In this document: piece by piece, positions 8,639 to 16,997 of the stretch | How positions within the stretch are numbered: the first letter of the stretch is position 1 | Layout: every line of letters starts with the position of its first letter | Assembly (NCBI RefSeq): GCF_031453675.1 | Contig: NZ_JAVIZX010000001.1 | Location: 1,882,001 to 1,946,000, forward strand | Length of the DNA stretch: 64,000 nucleotides | Reading direction: 5' to 3' | Origin: Paracidovorax wautersii | GTDB taxonomy: Bacteria; Pseudomonadota; Gammaproteobacteria; Burkholderiales; Burkholderiaceae_C | Made by a program: the position numbers and the translations under genes | Notes under the pieces: model-generated | The model's database searches: none | The model's input: the letters and a program-made list of their open reading frames with translations, nothing else | Told to the model about the DNA's origin: nothing

Positions 8639-9607
8639 ATGATTCCACGCCGCCAGTTCCTCACCCGTTCCGCCCTGCTCGCCGCCGCGCCGCTGGCGGC
8701 TGCTGTCCCCGCCTGGGCGCAGGACCCCACGCTGCGCCTGGTCGTCGGCTACCCGCCCGGCGGCTCCAGCGACCGCGTGGCCCGCATCGTGGCCGACAAG
8801 CTGCAGGCGGCGCTCGGCCACCCGGTGATCGTCGAGAACAAGGTGGGCGCGGGCGGCCGCATCTCGGCCCAGTACGTGAAGAACGCGCCCGCCAGCCAGC
8901 CCATGCTGCTGCTGGCCAATCCGGCGGTGATGGTGGTGTCGCCCCTGGTCGTGAACGACGTGGGCTACGACCCCGTAAAGGACTTCGTGCCCGTGAGCGA
9001 AGTGAACAACTACGTGTTCGGCGTGGCCGTGTCCACCGGCGTGCCGGTCAAGGAACTCTCGCACCTGCTGGCCTGGCTGCGCGCCAACCCCAGCCAGGCC
9101 AACATCGGCGTGCCCGCCACGGGCAGCCTGCCGCACTTCTTCGCGCTCATGCTGGGCCAGCAGGCCCAGGTGACGGCCGAGGCCGTGGGCTACAAGGGCT
9201 CGGCCCCGCTGCTCACCGACCTGATCGGCGGCCAGGTGCCCGTGGCCGTGGACACGCTCGACAGCCTGATCCCGCAGCATGAGGCCGGCAAGATCCGCAT
9301 CCTGGCCGTGTCGAGCGAACAGCGCCACCCGCTGGTGCCGCAGGTGCCCACGCTCAAGGAAGGCGGCGTAAAGCTCGCCGCATCGGGGTGGAACACGGTG
9401 TTCGCGCCCAAGTCCCTGCCGCAGTCGCAGGTGGACCGCTACGCCGGCCTGATCCAGAAGGCCATGCAGGATGCCGACACGCAGCGCCTGTTCAAGGCCG
9501 GCAACCTCGACCCCGTGGTGGCCTCGGCCGCGCAGACGCGCCAGCGCCTGGCCGCCTACCGCCAGCAGTGGGAACCGGTCATCAAGGCTTCCGGCTACCG
9601 GCCCTGA
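8639..9607 (+). CDS. Bug family (TctC-like) periplasmic solute-binding protein 1
   Basis: 322-residue extracytoplasmic receptor of the Bug family, which binds small carboxylates or related compounds. The N-terminal MIPRRQFLTRSALLAAAP carries a twin-arginine-like RRQF, a hydrophobic core and a cut near AWAQ. Family marks are VVGYPPGGSSDRVARIVADK, IVENKVGAGG and a late YKGSAPLLTDLIGG. No TctA/TctB membrane genes are nearby, as is usual for orphan Bug proteins, so the ligand and even the transport role are open. It is divergent from hemE with about 200 bases between, and the sulfatase gene follows in the same direction. Confidence 0.88.
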   Translation: MIPRRQFLTRSALLAAAPLAAAVPAWAQDPTLRLVVGYPPGGSSDRVARIVADKLQAALGHPVIVENKVGAGGRISAQYVKNAPASQPMLLLANPAVMVVSPLVVNDVGYDPVKDFVPVSEVNNYVFGVAVSTGVPVKELSHLLAWLRANPSQANIGVPATGSLPHFFALMLGQQAQVTAEAVGYKGSAPLLTDLIGGQVPVAVDTLDSLIPQHEAGKIRILAVSSEQRHPLVPQVPTLKEGGVKLAASGWNTVFAPKSLPQSQVDRYAGLIQKAMQDADTQRLFKAGNLDPVVASAAQTRQRLAAYRQQWEPVIKASGYRP

Positions 9608-9811
9608 GCCTGGGTTGCGCCGGGGCCGCCCCCTGGCCGCTGGCGGCTTAGCCTTCGGGCGACGGCCGCGCGCCGCCTGTGCCGCCGCCGCAGGCGTTAA
9701 GGTAGCGGCCCGGCCGCGGTGCGGGCGTCTACCGCCTGTTGCTATGCATTTTGATGGGCATGCGCCCGTCCCTGCTGCGCTGCGGGCTGTTTTTCTCTCA
9801 AAGATTTTCCG

Positions 9812-11146
9812 ATGCAACGACCGAACATCGTCTTCATCGTGGCCGACGATCTCGGCTATGCGGACCTGGGCTGCTACGGCGGGCGCGATGCGGCCTTCGG
9901 CCCCGTCTCGCCCGTGCTCGACCAGCTGGCCGCCGGCGGTTTGAAGCTCACCCAGGGCTATTCCAACTCGCCCGTGTGCTCGCCCACGCGCTTCGCGCTG
10001 ATGACGGCGCGCTACCAATACCGCCTGCGCGGCGCGGCCGAGGAGCCCATCCGCACGGCCACGCGCGGCAACGACCAGCTGGGCCTGCGCCCCGAGCACC
10101 CCACGCTGCCCTCGCTGCTGAAGGACGCCGGCTACCGCACGGGGCTCATGGGCAAGTGGCACCTGGGCTACCCGCCGCACTTCGGCCCCTTGAAGTCGGG
10201 CTACGAGGAATACTTCGGCCCCATGTCGGGCGGGGTGGACTACTTCACCCACTGTGGCGCCAACGGCGTGCACGACCTGTGGTTCGGCGAGGAAGAGAAG
10301 GCCGACGAGGGCTACCTCACCGACCTGATCACGAACTACTCGGTGGACTACATCGAACGCATGGCGGCAGGCGCGCAAGCCGGCACGCCGTTCTTCCTGA
10401 GCGTGCACTACACCGCCCCGCACTGGCCATGGGAGACGCGCGACGACGAGGCGCTGGCGCATGAGCTGAAGGACAGCAAGCAGGCCATTTACCACCTGGC
10501 CGGCGGCAATGTGGAAACCTACCGCCGCATGATCCACCACATGGACGAAGGCATCGGCCGCATCGTGCAGACGCTGCGCGCGCACGGCCTGGAGCGCGAC
10601 ACGCTGATCGTCTTCACCAGCGACAACGGCGGCGAGCGCTTCTCGGACAACTGGCCGCTGGTGGGCGGCAAGATGGATCTGACCGAGGGCGGCATCCGCG
10701 TGCCTTGGATCGCGCACTGGCCCGCGGTGATCGCGCCCGGCGGCACCAGCACGCAGCCCTGCCTGACCATGGACTGGTCCGCGACGATGCTCGATGTGGG
10801 CGGCGCGCAGCCGCATGCCGATTACCCGCTCGACGGCCAGACCCTGGCGCCGCTGTTGCGCAACGCCGCCTGGACGGCCGACCGCCCGCTCTTCTGGCGC
10901 ATGAACCACCGCGGCCAGCGCGCCATGCGCCACGGCGACTGGAAGTATCTGCGCGTGGACGGCGTGGACTACCTCTTCAACCTGGCGCAGGACGAACGCG
11001 AGCGGGCCAACCTGGCGCCGCTGCAGCCCGCCAGGCTGGCGGACATGGTGCAGGCCTGGGAGGCGTGGAACGCGAGCATGCCGGCGATTCCGGGGGATGC
11101 GACGGTGAGCCTTTGCTATACGGAGAAGGACATGCCGGGGCGGTAG
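9812..11146 (+). CDS. sulfatase family hydrolase (Cys-type, needs formylglycine)
   Basis: 444-residue member of the alkaline phosphatase/sulfatase superfamily, which cleaves sulfate esters (some members act on phosphonates). The N-terminus NIVFIVADDLGYADLG supplies the metal-binding Asp pair. Cys56 in CSPTR (56-60) is the residue to be oxidised to formylglycine. GKWHLGY, HYTAPHWPWE and FTSDNGG follow in the usual order. There is no signal peptide, so the enzyme is probably cytoplasmic. It is preceded by a Bug receptor on the same strand, about 200 bases away, which may deliver a substrate. The only FGE-fold protein in this window (22505-23617) lacks its catalytic cysteines, so maturation must come from elsewhere. 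Confidence 0.9.
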   Translation: MQRPNIVFIVADDLGYADLGCYGGRDAAFGPVSPVLDQLAAGGLKLTQGYSNSPVCSPTRFALMTARYQYRLRGAAEEPIRTATRGNDQLGLRPEHPTLPSLLKDAGYRTGLMGKWHLGYPPHFGPLKSGYEEYFGPMSGGVDYFTHCGANGVHDLWFGEEEKADEGYLTDLITNYSVDYIERMAAGAQAGTPFFLSVHYTAPHWPWETRDDEALAHELKDSKQAIYHLAGGNVETYRRMIHHMDEGIGRIVQTLRAHGLERDTLIVFTSDNGGERFSDNWPLVGGKMDLTEGGIRVPWIAHWPAVIAPGGTSTQPCLTMDWSATMLDVGGAQPHADYPLDGQTLAPLLRNAAWTADRPLFWRMNHRGQRAMRHGDWKYLRVDGVDYLFNLAQDERERANLAPLQPARLADMVQAWEAWNASMPAIPGDATVSLCYTEKDMPGR

Positions 11147-11497
11147 GACGCTCGGCCCGCGAACGCGGCAGCAGCGCTTTTCGCCCGCGCCGCTATCTGG
11201 CAAGACTGCTGGGGCCATTGGCCCGAAAATGTCCCCCCACGGGTAGACTCGGGCCATGACCACGCTTCTTCTTTGCACCTGTGCCGCTTTGGCCGCGCTG
11301 CTCCACGCAGCCGCAGGTGTGCGGGCGCTCGCCCCAAAGAACGCGCGTCGTCAACGAACGCCCGCACATCCCTGAGCCCGGCGGCACCCCTCTCCCCTTT
11401 ACCTTCAGCGCAAACATCCACCGCCGGGCACCCGCCTCGCGCGGCTGCGGCCGGCTTGACCTCTCGGGCAACCGCCGCATTCGATGGAGTGCCTTGT
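11147..11497. other. 351-base stretch without a supported gene
   Basis: Between the sulfatase and the Rnk-like gene. A 39-codon open frame starts at 11256 (MTTLLLCTCAALAALL), hydrophobic at first and ending at 11375. It has no ribosome site and no family I recognise, so I do not call it a gene. The end of the stretch carries GGAG for the next gene. Confidence 0.4.
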
Positions 11498-11908
11498 ATG
11501 CATGATGCTGTGGTGATCGCTCTGGGTGAGCGGACATTGACCGAACTCGATTCTTCTCGCTTGTCGAGGCTGGCGGACCAACAGCGGCCCGCCGTTCTTG
11601 CCGACGTTCTCGCCCAAGCCGAGGTGATCCGCTCCCGCGCCGTGCGGGATGACGTGGTCACTATGTACTCGCGCGTGGAACTGGTGGACCTGCATACCCG
11701 GCGGCGCCAGATGCTGACCCTTTGCTACCCGCGAGATGCCCAACCGGCGGCCGGGCTCATCTTGGTGCTGTCGCCGGTGGGCATGGGCGTGCTGGGGCTA
11801 AAAGTGGGCGACGTTGCCCGCTGGCCCACCCCGCATGGCGAAGAGTGCGCCGCCACCATCGAAGCCATCGAGTTCCAGCCCGAAGCCGCGGGCGACTTCA
11901 CTACTTAG
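11498..11908 (+). CDS. Rnk/GreA-family protein (nucleoside diphosphate kinase regulator-like)
   Basis: 136-residue protein with a GreA/GreB C-terminal domain fold as in Rnk, which binds RNA polymerase. Evidence is the pattern of a short helical head (LTELDSSRLSRL), then VTMYSRVELVD, the LCYPRDA strand and SPVGMGVLGLKVGD, all typical of the Rnk/GreA C domain. The long coiled coil of GreA is absent. The start at 11498 is chosen because GGAG (11486-11489) precedes it and because the upstream frame has no matching domain. The next gene is a universal stress protein, which suggests a stress-response role. The gene name rnk is not certain. Confidence 0.75.
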   Translation: MHDAVVIALGERTLTELDSSRLSRLADQQRPAVLADVLAQAEVIRSRAVRDDVVTMYSRVELVDLHTRRRQMLTLCYPRDAQPAAGLILVLSPVGMGVLGLKVGDVARWPTPHGEECAATIEAIEFQPEAAGDFTT

Positions 11909-12031
11909 CCGGGCACCGCCACCGGCCATGCACGGCTGCGGACTGGCCGCGGCCCCTCTCATCGCCTGCCCCATCGGCGCCGTACCGCGGCCGCCCTTGA
12001 AGGGCCACGCCATTCGAAAGGACGTTTCACC

Positions 12032-12988
12032 ATGATCCCCCGCTCCATTCTTGCCGTTACCGACTTTTCGATCCAGGGCACCCTCGCCATGGCGCGAGCC
12101 GCGCTGCTGTGCGCCAAGCACGGCGCAACGCTCAAGCTTGTCTACCTGGCGCCTGCTGATGAGGCCCCACCGCCGGACGCGGCCGTGCGCTTGTCGCACC
12201 ACGCGCTGCAGCTGCAGCAGCGCCACTACATCACGGTGCACGCGGCAACGCGCACCGACTTCATGGCCGCGAGCGTCGCGTCCGAGGCGAAGAGCGCCGA
12301 CCTAGTGGTGTGGGGCACCGCTCCCTTGCGGGGCCTGCGCGGCTGGTTCTCCGCGCACCCGGCCATCCGATTGCTGCGCGCCACCAAGCGTCCTGTGCTC
12401 GTGGTACGTCAGCGCGCCGAGCAGCCCTACCAAAGCGTGATGGTCGCCGTGGACTTTTCGGCCGCATCGCGCCGTCTGGTCGAATGGGCCGTCGCCCTGC
12501 ACCCCTCTGCGCGGGTTGAACTGTTCCATGCCATTGACACCGCGAATGAGGGCAAGCTGCGCTATGCCGAAGTGTCCGAGCAGGCCATCCGGATGTACCG
12601 CGAGGAGTGCCGGCGCCATGCGCAGAGCCGGATGCTCACACTGTTCGACTCGAACGACGCACGGCGCAACCGACTCTCCTCGTCGATCGGCCGCGGCAAC
12701 CCTGCACGGCAGGTTCTGGTGCAGCAGCAAAGCATGGGCGCGGACCTGATCGTGGTGGGCAAGCATCCCGCATCCTGGCTTGCTGACCTGGTGTTCGAGA
12801 GTGTGGCCCAGCGCGTGCTGCACGGTGCCCGCGCGGATGTGCTGGTCGCGCCGCACGGCTTTCAACCCGCCTCCCGTGGCGCTGCCATCGAGCGCCTCTC
12901 TACCGATATGCCCGTACGCCGCGTCAAGGCAGGAGCACCGCGCCCGCCGGGTTATCCGAACCCGGCGGCGATGCCGGCCGGCACCTGA
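12032..12988 (+). CDS. tandem-domain universal stress protein
   Basis: 318-residue cytoplasmic protein with two UspA domains. The first (about 1-130) opens SILAVTDFSIQG and the second (about 135-285) opens SVMVAVDFSAASRRLVEWA. Each keeps the beta-strand-Asp start of the family. In the second, LIVVGKHPASWLADLVFESV and HGARADVLVAP cover the region where ATP-binding members have G-x2-G-x9-G-S; here the glycines are not kept, so it may not bind ATP. UspE-type tandem proteins respond to starvation and oxidative stress. A clear AAAGGA lies before the ATG, and the Rnk-like gene sits upstream on the same strand. Confidence 0.85.
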   Translation: MIPRSILAVTDFSIQGTLAMARAALLCAKHGATLKLVYLAPADEAPPPDAAVRLSHHALQLQQRHYITVHAATRTDFMAASVASEAKSADLVVWGTAPLRGLRGWFSAHPAIRLLRATKRPVLVVRQRAEQPYQSVMVAVDFSAASRRLVEWAVALHPSARVELFHAIDTANEGKLRYAEVSEQAIRMYREECRRHAQSRMLTLFDSNDARRNRLSSSIGRGNPARQVLVQQQSMGADLIVVGKHPASWLADLVFESVAQRVLHGARADVLVAPHGFQPASRGAAIERLSTDMPVRRVKAGAPRPPGYPNPAAMPAGT

Positions 12989-13139
12989 CCGACGGGCTGC
13001 GCAGGCGAAGGGGGCAACGCAGGGCGACCGGCATTCGGGCGCCGGTGCAGGGGATGCTCGCTTTCCGTAAGCCGGCTTCGTCAGCACCGGGATCCGCCGT
13101 GCGCAGGCCTCGCCAGGGGCGTGCGTGCGGCAGGCGCCT

Positions 13140-14030
13140 TCAGTCCAACCCCCCGCCCTCCACCAGCCGCGTCACCAGCGGATGCATCACCTTGCGCACG
13201 TTGTAGATCAGGTGGAACTGCTCCTGCACGTCGTCCGTGGTGCCCACGTGCACCAGGCCGTGGGTGCGCGACAGCATCTCGCCCAGAGAGGCGGGCGCGG
13301 GCATGACGCCCATGCCGGTGCTGGCGAAGGTGGCGAGCAGGGCGCTGTCCTCGAACTCGCCGGCGATGCGTGGGCGGATGCGCTCGCGTTCCAGCCAGTC
13401 GTCGATGTGGGCGCGCATGGCGGCGTGGCCGGTGGGCAGCAGCACCGGCACCACGGCCAGGCTGTGGGGAAACTGGCGGGCGGCGGCCTCGGCCCATACG
13501 GGCGGGGCATACCAAGCGATGGGGCTGGTGCCCAGCAGCTGGCTGGTGGTCTTGAGGGCGGGGTTGGGCGGTGCAGGGCGGTCGGCCAGCACGGCGTCGA
13601 GCTTGTGCAGGGCCAGCTCACCCAGCAGGGGCTGGAACTCGCCTTCGTGGCACAGCAGGCGCAGGTGGGGTTCGTCCAGCACGGGGGTGAGCAGGCGGTG
13701 CACGGCCACCTTGGCGATGCCGTCGGAGATGCCCAGATTCAGCCGCAGCGTGCGGCCCGAAGCGGCTTCCGATACGCGGTGCGGCAGCTTCTCGCCCAGA
13801 GCGAAGATGTGGTCGGCCTCGTGCATGGCGGCAATGCCGGCATCGGTCAGCACGAGGTTGCGGCCCTCGGTGCGCAGCAGCGTCGAGCCCAGGTCCTTTT
13901 CCAGCAGGCGCACTTGCGCGCTGATGGTCTGCACGGCCATGTCCAGCCGTTCGGCGGCCCGGGTCAGCCCACCTTCCTTGGCGACGACCCAGAAGTAATA
14001 CAGATGGCGGTAGTTGAAGGTCTGGCTCAT
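13140..14030 (-). CDS. NhaR-like LysR family transcriptional regulator
   Basis: 296-residue LysR regulator. The N-terminal helix-turn-helix opens FNYRHLYYFWVVAKEGGLTR, which is distinctive for the NhaR subgroup that senses sodium and activates antiporter genes. The effector domain follows from about residue 90. No antiporter gene is adjacent. The divergent neighbour is terC, a membrane ion-transport-type protein linked to manganese and membrane-protein metalation in other bacteria. The 229-base divergent region carries a widely spaced inverted repeat (TTCGCAAAAA / TTTTTGCGAA). Control of terC is therefore plausible but unproven. Confidence 0.85.
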   Translation of the reverse strand: MSQTFNYRHLYYFWVVAKEGGLTRAAERLDMAVQTISAQVRLLEKDLGSTLLRTEGRNLVLTDAGIAAMHEADHIFALGEKLPHRVSEAASGRTLRLNLGISDGIAKVAVHRLLTPVLDEPHLRLLCHEGEFQPLLGELALHKLDAVLADRPAPPNPALKTTSQLLGTSPIAWYAPPVWAEAAARQFPHSLAVVPVLLPTGHAAMRAHIDDWLERERIRPRIAGEFEDSALLATFASTGMGVMPAPASLGEMLSRTHGLVHVGTTDDVQEQFHLIYNVRKVMHPLVTRLVEGGGLD

Positions 14031-14057
14031 GGCGTGTAGGACGGGGGCGGCTAACAG

Positions 14058-14160
14058 TTCGCAAAAACCGAAGTGATGTTAAAGCCAAGCGGGCTTGGCG
14101 TCTTCCGGCGGTACGGGCACATTCCAGGTTCCCGTGTTTCCCCTTCCACCTTTTTGCGAA
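14058..14160. promoter_or_regulatory. spaced inverted repeat between nhaR-like gene and terC
   Basis: TTCGCAAAAA at 14058-14067 and its exact reverse complement TTTTTGCGAA at 14151-14160. A 7-base stem GCCAAGC/GCTTGGC sits between them (14083-14098). Possible operator or RNA structure; I could not match it to the manganese yybP-ykoY riboswitch that precedes some terC genes. Confidence 0.35.
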
Positions 14161-14259
14161 AACCAACATGACTAGCTGCGCAAATCGCCTCCGCTGCCTG
14201 CCGGGCTTCCAGCCCCGCAGGCCCCTTCCTCTACCGCGCTGCGGCGCAGGGAGCTGAAC

Positions 14260-15255
14260 ATGGTGGAAACCATCGGAACTCCCATGATGTGGGCCGCCTT
14301 CGGCCTGTTCGTCGTCGTCGCCATCGCCATCGACCTGCTGGTCATGGAGCGCCAGGGCGCACACAAGGTGACCATGAAGGAAGCGCTCAGCTGGAGCGTG
14401 CTCTGGTTCTCTCTGGCGTTCGTGTTCGTCGGCATCCTGTGGTGGTACCTGAACGGCTCGCAGGGCCGGGAGGTGGCCAACACCGTATCGATGCAGTTCA
14501 TCACCGGCTATCTGGTCGAGAAGAGCCTGTCGGTGGACAACATCTTCGTCTTCCTGATGATCTTCAGCTACTTCGCCGTGCCGGCCGAGTACCAGAAGCG
14601 CGCCCTCATCGTCGGCATCATCGGCGCGATCGTGCTGCGCACGGTGCTGATCCTGGCGGGTGCGTGGCTGCTGGCCACCTTCCACTGGCTGCTGTACGTG
14701 TTCGGTGCGTTCCTGGTCATCACCGGCGTGAAGATGTGGATCGCCGCCGGCAAGGAGCCGGACATCTCCAGCAACCCCGTGCTGAAGTTCCTGCGCAAGC
14801 ACATCCGCATGTCGGACAACTTCGACGGCGAGAAGCTGACCACGGTGGTCAACGGCGTGAAGCTCTTCACCCCGCTGTTCGTGGTGCTGCTCATGATCGG
14901 CATCACCGATGTGATCTTCGCGGTGGACAGCATCCCGGCCATCTTCGCCATCACGAGCGATCCGTTCATCGTGCTCACGGCCAACATCTTCGCCATCCTG
15001 GGCCTGCGTGCGCTGTACTTCCTGCTGGCCGACCTGGCGGACCGCTTCCACCTGCTGGCCTATGGCCTGGCCCTGGTGCTGGTCTTCATCGGTGCCAAGA
15101 TGCTGCTGATCGACGTGTACAAGATCCCGATCGGCTACGCGCTGCTGGTCACGGCTTCGCTGATCGCCGGCTCCATCATCCTGTCGCTGCGCACCTCGCG
15201 CCCGGCGGTGGCAGCCGAGCCGGCCACGCCGGCCGCCCTGCCGCCCAAGGAATGA
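14260..15255 (+). CDS. TerC/Alx family integral membrane protein
   Basis: 331-residue protein with about nine membrane helices. Acidic residues in the membrane are typical of TerC/Alx: EKSLSVDNIFVFLMIFSYF near residue 90 and LMIGITDVIFAVDSIPAIF near 215 are the two signature segments. Relatives work in manganese export or in metalation of exported proteins, and were first found through tellurite resistance. The CAGGGAG ribosome site at 14247-14253 fixes the start. The C-terminal tail is Ala/Pro-rich and poorly conserved. DUF2062 follows 34 bases later on the same strand and may be cotranscribed. Confidence 0.9.
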   Translation: MVETIGTPMMWAAFGLFVVVAIAIDLLVMERQGAHKVTMKEALSWSVLWFSLAFVFVGILWWYLNGSQGREVANTVSMQFITGYLVEKSLSVDNIFVFLMIFSYFAVPAEYQKRALIVGIIGAIVLRTVLILAGAWLLATFHWLLYVFGAFLVITGVKMWIAAGKEPDISSNPVLKFLRKHIRMSDNFDGEKLTTVVNGVKLFTPLFVVLLMIGITDVIFAVDSIPAIFAITSDPFIVLTANIFAILGLRALYFLLADLADRFHLLAYGLALVLVFIGAKMLLIDVYKIPIGYALLVTASLIAGSIILSLRTSRPAVAAEPATPAALPPKE

Positions 15256-15289
15256 CGGCGGGTACGGCGCACCGCAGGCGACCCCGAAG

Positions 15290-15877
15290 ATGATGCAGTC
15301 CCTGTGCACCCTGCGCCGCTGGCTGCGCGGGCTCGAACCCCGGGCCCGCGCCCTGATGGGCGGCAGCGGCTGGCTGCAGCGCATGCAGCCGTGGCTGGAG
15401 CGGCGCCAGCTGTTCCGCTTCCAGCGCCAGCCGCTGGCGCGCGGGGTGGCGGCTGGCGCGTTCTGCGGGCTGATCCCCGGTCCGCTGCAGCTGCCGGCCA
15501 CGGCCCTGGCCTGTGCCTGGGTGCGCGGCAATGTGGTGGCCGGCGGCGTGACCACCTTCTATACCAACCCGCTCACCACCGTGCCGCTGTATGCGCTGGC
15601 CTTCCAGATGGGGGCCCTGGTGCTGCCGGGTGAGCAGGTCCTGCCGGCGTGGCAGAGCGTGGCACCCGGGGGCGACTTCACGGTGCAGGCCCTGGCGGCG
15701 TGGATCCAGGCGCTGGGCCTGCCGCTGCTGGTGGGGCTGCCGGTGCTCGGCCTGCTGTTTGCAGCGCTGGGGTATCTGGCCGTGCAGCTGCTGTGGCTGG
15801 CGCCCGCCGTGCAGCGCGGACGCCGCTGGCAGCGGGCACGGGCCGCGGCCCTGCCACTGCAGGGGCCGGGCGGATGA
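15290..15877 (+). CDS. DUF2062 membrane protein
   Basis: 195-residue protein of the DUF2062 family, with no known biochemical role. The family core is visible as an arginine-rich front (LFRFQRQPLARGVAAGAFCG), then PGPLQLPATALACAWVRGN and the conserved TTFYTNPLTTVPLYALAF. About three hydrophobic segments follow. Two adjacent ATGs (15290 and 15293) are possible starts. It lies just after terC in the same direction, so shared expression is likely. The 3' side faces the redoxin gene and holds a copy of repeat family A. Confidence 0.8.
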   Translation: MMQSLCTLRRWLRGLEPRARALMGGSGWLQRMQPWLERRQLFRFQRQPLARGVAAGAFCGLIPGPLQLPATALACAWVRGNVVAGGVTTFYTNPLTTVPLYALAFQMGALVLPGEQVLPAWQSVAPGGDFTVQALAAWIQALGLPLLVGLPVLGLLFAALGYLAVQLLWLAPAVQRGRRWQRARAAALPLQGPGG

Positions 15878-15942
15878 AGCGGTGAACGCCAGGCAGGGAT
15901 GGACAGAACAGCCGGCGGCAGTGGGCTATTGCCAAAATGCCC

Positions 15943-15995
15943 CGCAGCGCTTGATTGGCAAGCGCAGTGCGCTATTAATTACATAGCGATTGCCG
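15943..15995 (+). repeat. repeat family A, copy between converging genes
   Basis: GCGCTATTAATTACATAGCG is clearly AT-richer than its surroundings and lines up with the 22230-22320 copy in plus orientation. It sits between the 3' ends of the DUF2062 and redoxin genes. Confidence 0.55.
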
Positions 15996-16059
15996 TCGGC
16001 TGGCCGTGGGGGCACGGCGCGGCCCGTGTTCTGCAGCGCGGCGCGGTGGCCGGGGGCGG

Positions 16060-16674
16060 TCAGGCCGCCGGCTTGTATTTGATGGTGCAGCCATAGGGCT
16101 GCGTGGTGGCGGCCGCCACCGGCTTGCCGGCGGCGATGTCCCCCAGGGCCGCCTTCACGTAGTTGGTGGCCTTGTCGATGTCGGCCGGCCGGGCCGACGG
16201 GATGCTGTCGATCGCGCCTGCATACGCCAGCGTGCCCTGCGCGTTCACGATGTACAGGTGCGGCGTGGTGCGCGCGCCGTAGGCCCGGCCGATGCTGCCG
16301 TCCTCGTCCATCAGCACGGCGGTGGGTACGGCCTTGCGCTCTTTCAGCCAGCCGGTGAGCTGGGCGGGCTCCAGGTAGTCGCTGGCGGCTTTCTCGGTGG
16401 AGTTCACGGCCAGCCACACCACGCCCTGGTCCACGGCGCCCTTCTGCGTGGCGGGCAGGTTGCCGCTGTCGTAGTGTTTGCGCACGAAGGGGCAGCCGGG
16501 ATTGGTCCATTCCAGCACCACGGTCTTGCCGCGGAAGTCGGACAGCCGCACGCTCTTGCCGGCGGTGTCGCGGGCGCTGAAGTCCGGCGCCGGCTGGCCC
16601 ACGGCAGGTGCCGCCTGGGCAGTGGTTGCGGCCAGCACCAGCGTGGCGGCCATCACGGTATGTCGAAGCAGCAT
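16060..16674 (-). CDS. exported thioredoxin-fold (AhpC/TSA-like) protein
   Basis: 204-residue secreted protein. Residues 1-22 form a signal peptide cut after AAQAA. The rest is a peroxiredoxin-like fold starting VGQPAPDFSARDTAGKSV, with the active-site region VLEWTNPGCPFVRKHY. Only one cysteine sits in that motif where thioredoxins have CxxC, and one more is near the C-terminus (YGCTIKY), so it may act as a one- or two-Cys peroxidase, or form a distant disulfide. Such proteins occur widely in beta-proteobacteria without a defined substrate. It is transcribed alone, converging on the DUF2062 gene. Confidence 0.8.
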   Translation of the reverse strand: MLLRHTVMAATLVLAATTAQAAPAVGQPAPDFSARDTAGKSVRLSDFRGKTVVLEWTNPGCPFVRKHYDSGNLPATQKGAVDQGVVWLAVNSTEKAASDYLEPAQLTGWLKERKAVPTAVLMDEDGSIGRAYGARTTPHLYIVNAQGTLAYAGAIDSIPSARPADIDKATNYVKAALGDIAAGKPVAAATTQPYGCTIKYKPAA

Positions 16675-16997
16675 GGCAGGGGTCCTTGCAAAGAACGGAT
16701 GACGGCGCAGTATGGGCGCAGCAACCCCGCGCCGCCAGAGGCAACCCTGGGACCGGCACCGGTTTGGTTGCTAACCCTCCACTTGGCGCAGTGCGTGGGC
16801 AGAAAGGGGTCGTGTCCGGCACCGACTGGAGGCAAAGTGCCATACGGATGGGTTCGCCTTTCCTACAGGGCCGGGACGGCGTGCCTTCTACGGTGGGGGT
16901 GAAAGACCTTCTCAATCCGCCCCACCATGCCGCGTCTCCAGCCCCCGTGCCTCATCCTCGCGCCGCTTTCGGCCGCTGCCGCCTGCAGCCTTTCGGT
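16675..16997. other. 323-base intergenic stretch between redoxin and the four-gene operon
   Basis: Divergent region that must contain both promoters. I see no gene: the open frame running into the glycosyltransferase from 16608 has no domain before residue 1 of that enzyme. No clear operator was found. Confidence 0.4.

Noticed and set aside
11256-11375. 39-codon open frame with a hydrophobic start before the Rnk-like gene
   Set aside because: No ribosome site, Arg-rich tail, no family resemblance; in very G+C-rich DNA such frames are common by chance.
14083-14250. Possible yybP-ykoY manganese riboswitch before terC
   Set aside because: Some terC genes carry one, but I could not find its conserved core bases here; only a simple hairpin is present.
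13618-15555. 645-codon open frame antisense to terC
   Set aside because: Gln/His/Asp-rich shadow of the TerC helices with no domain of its own; it crosses two real genes.
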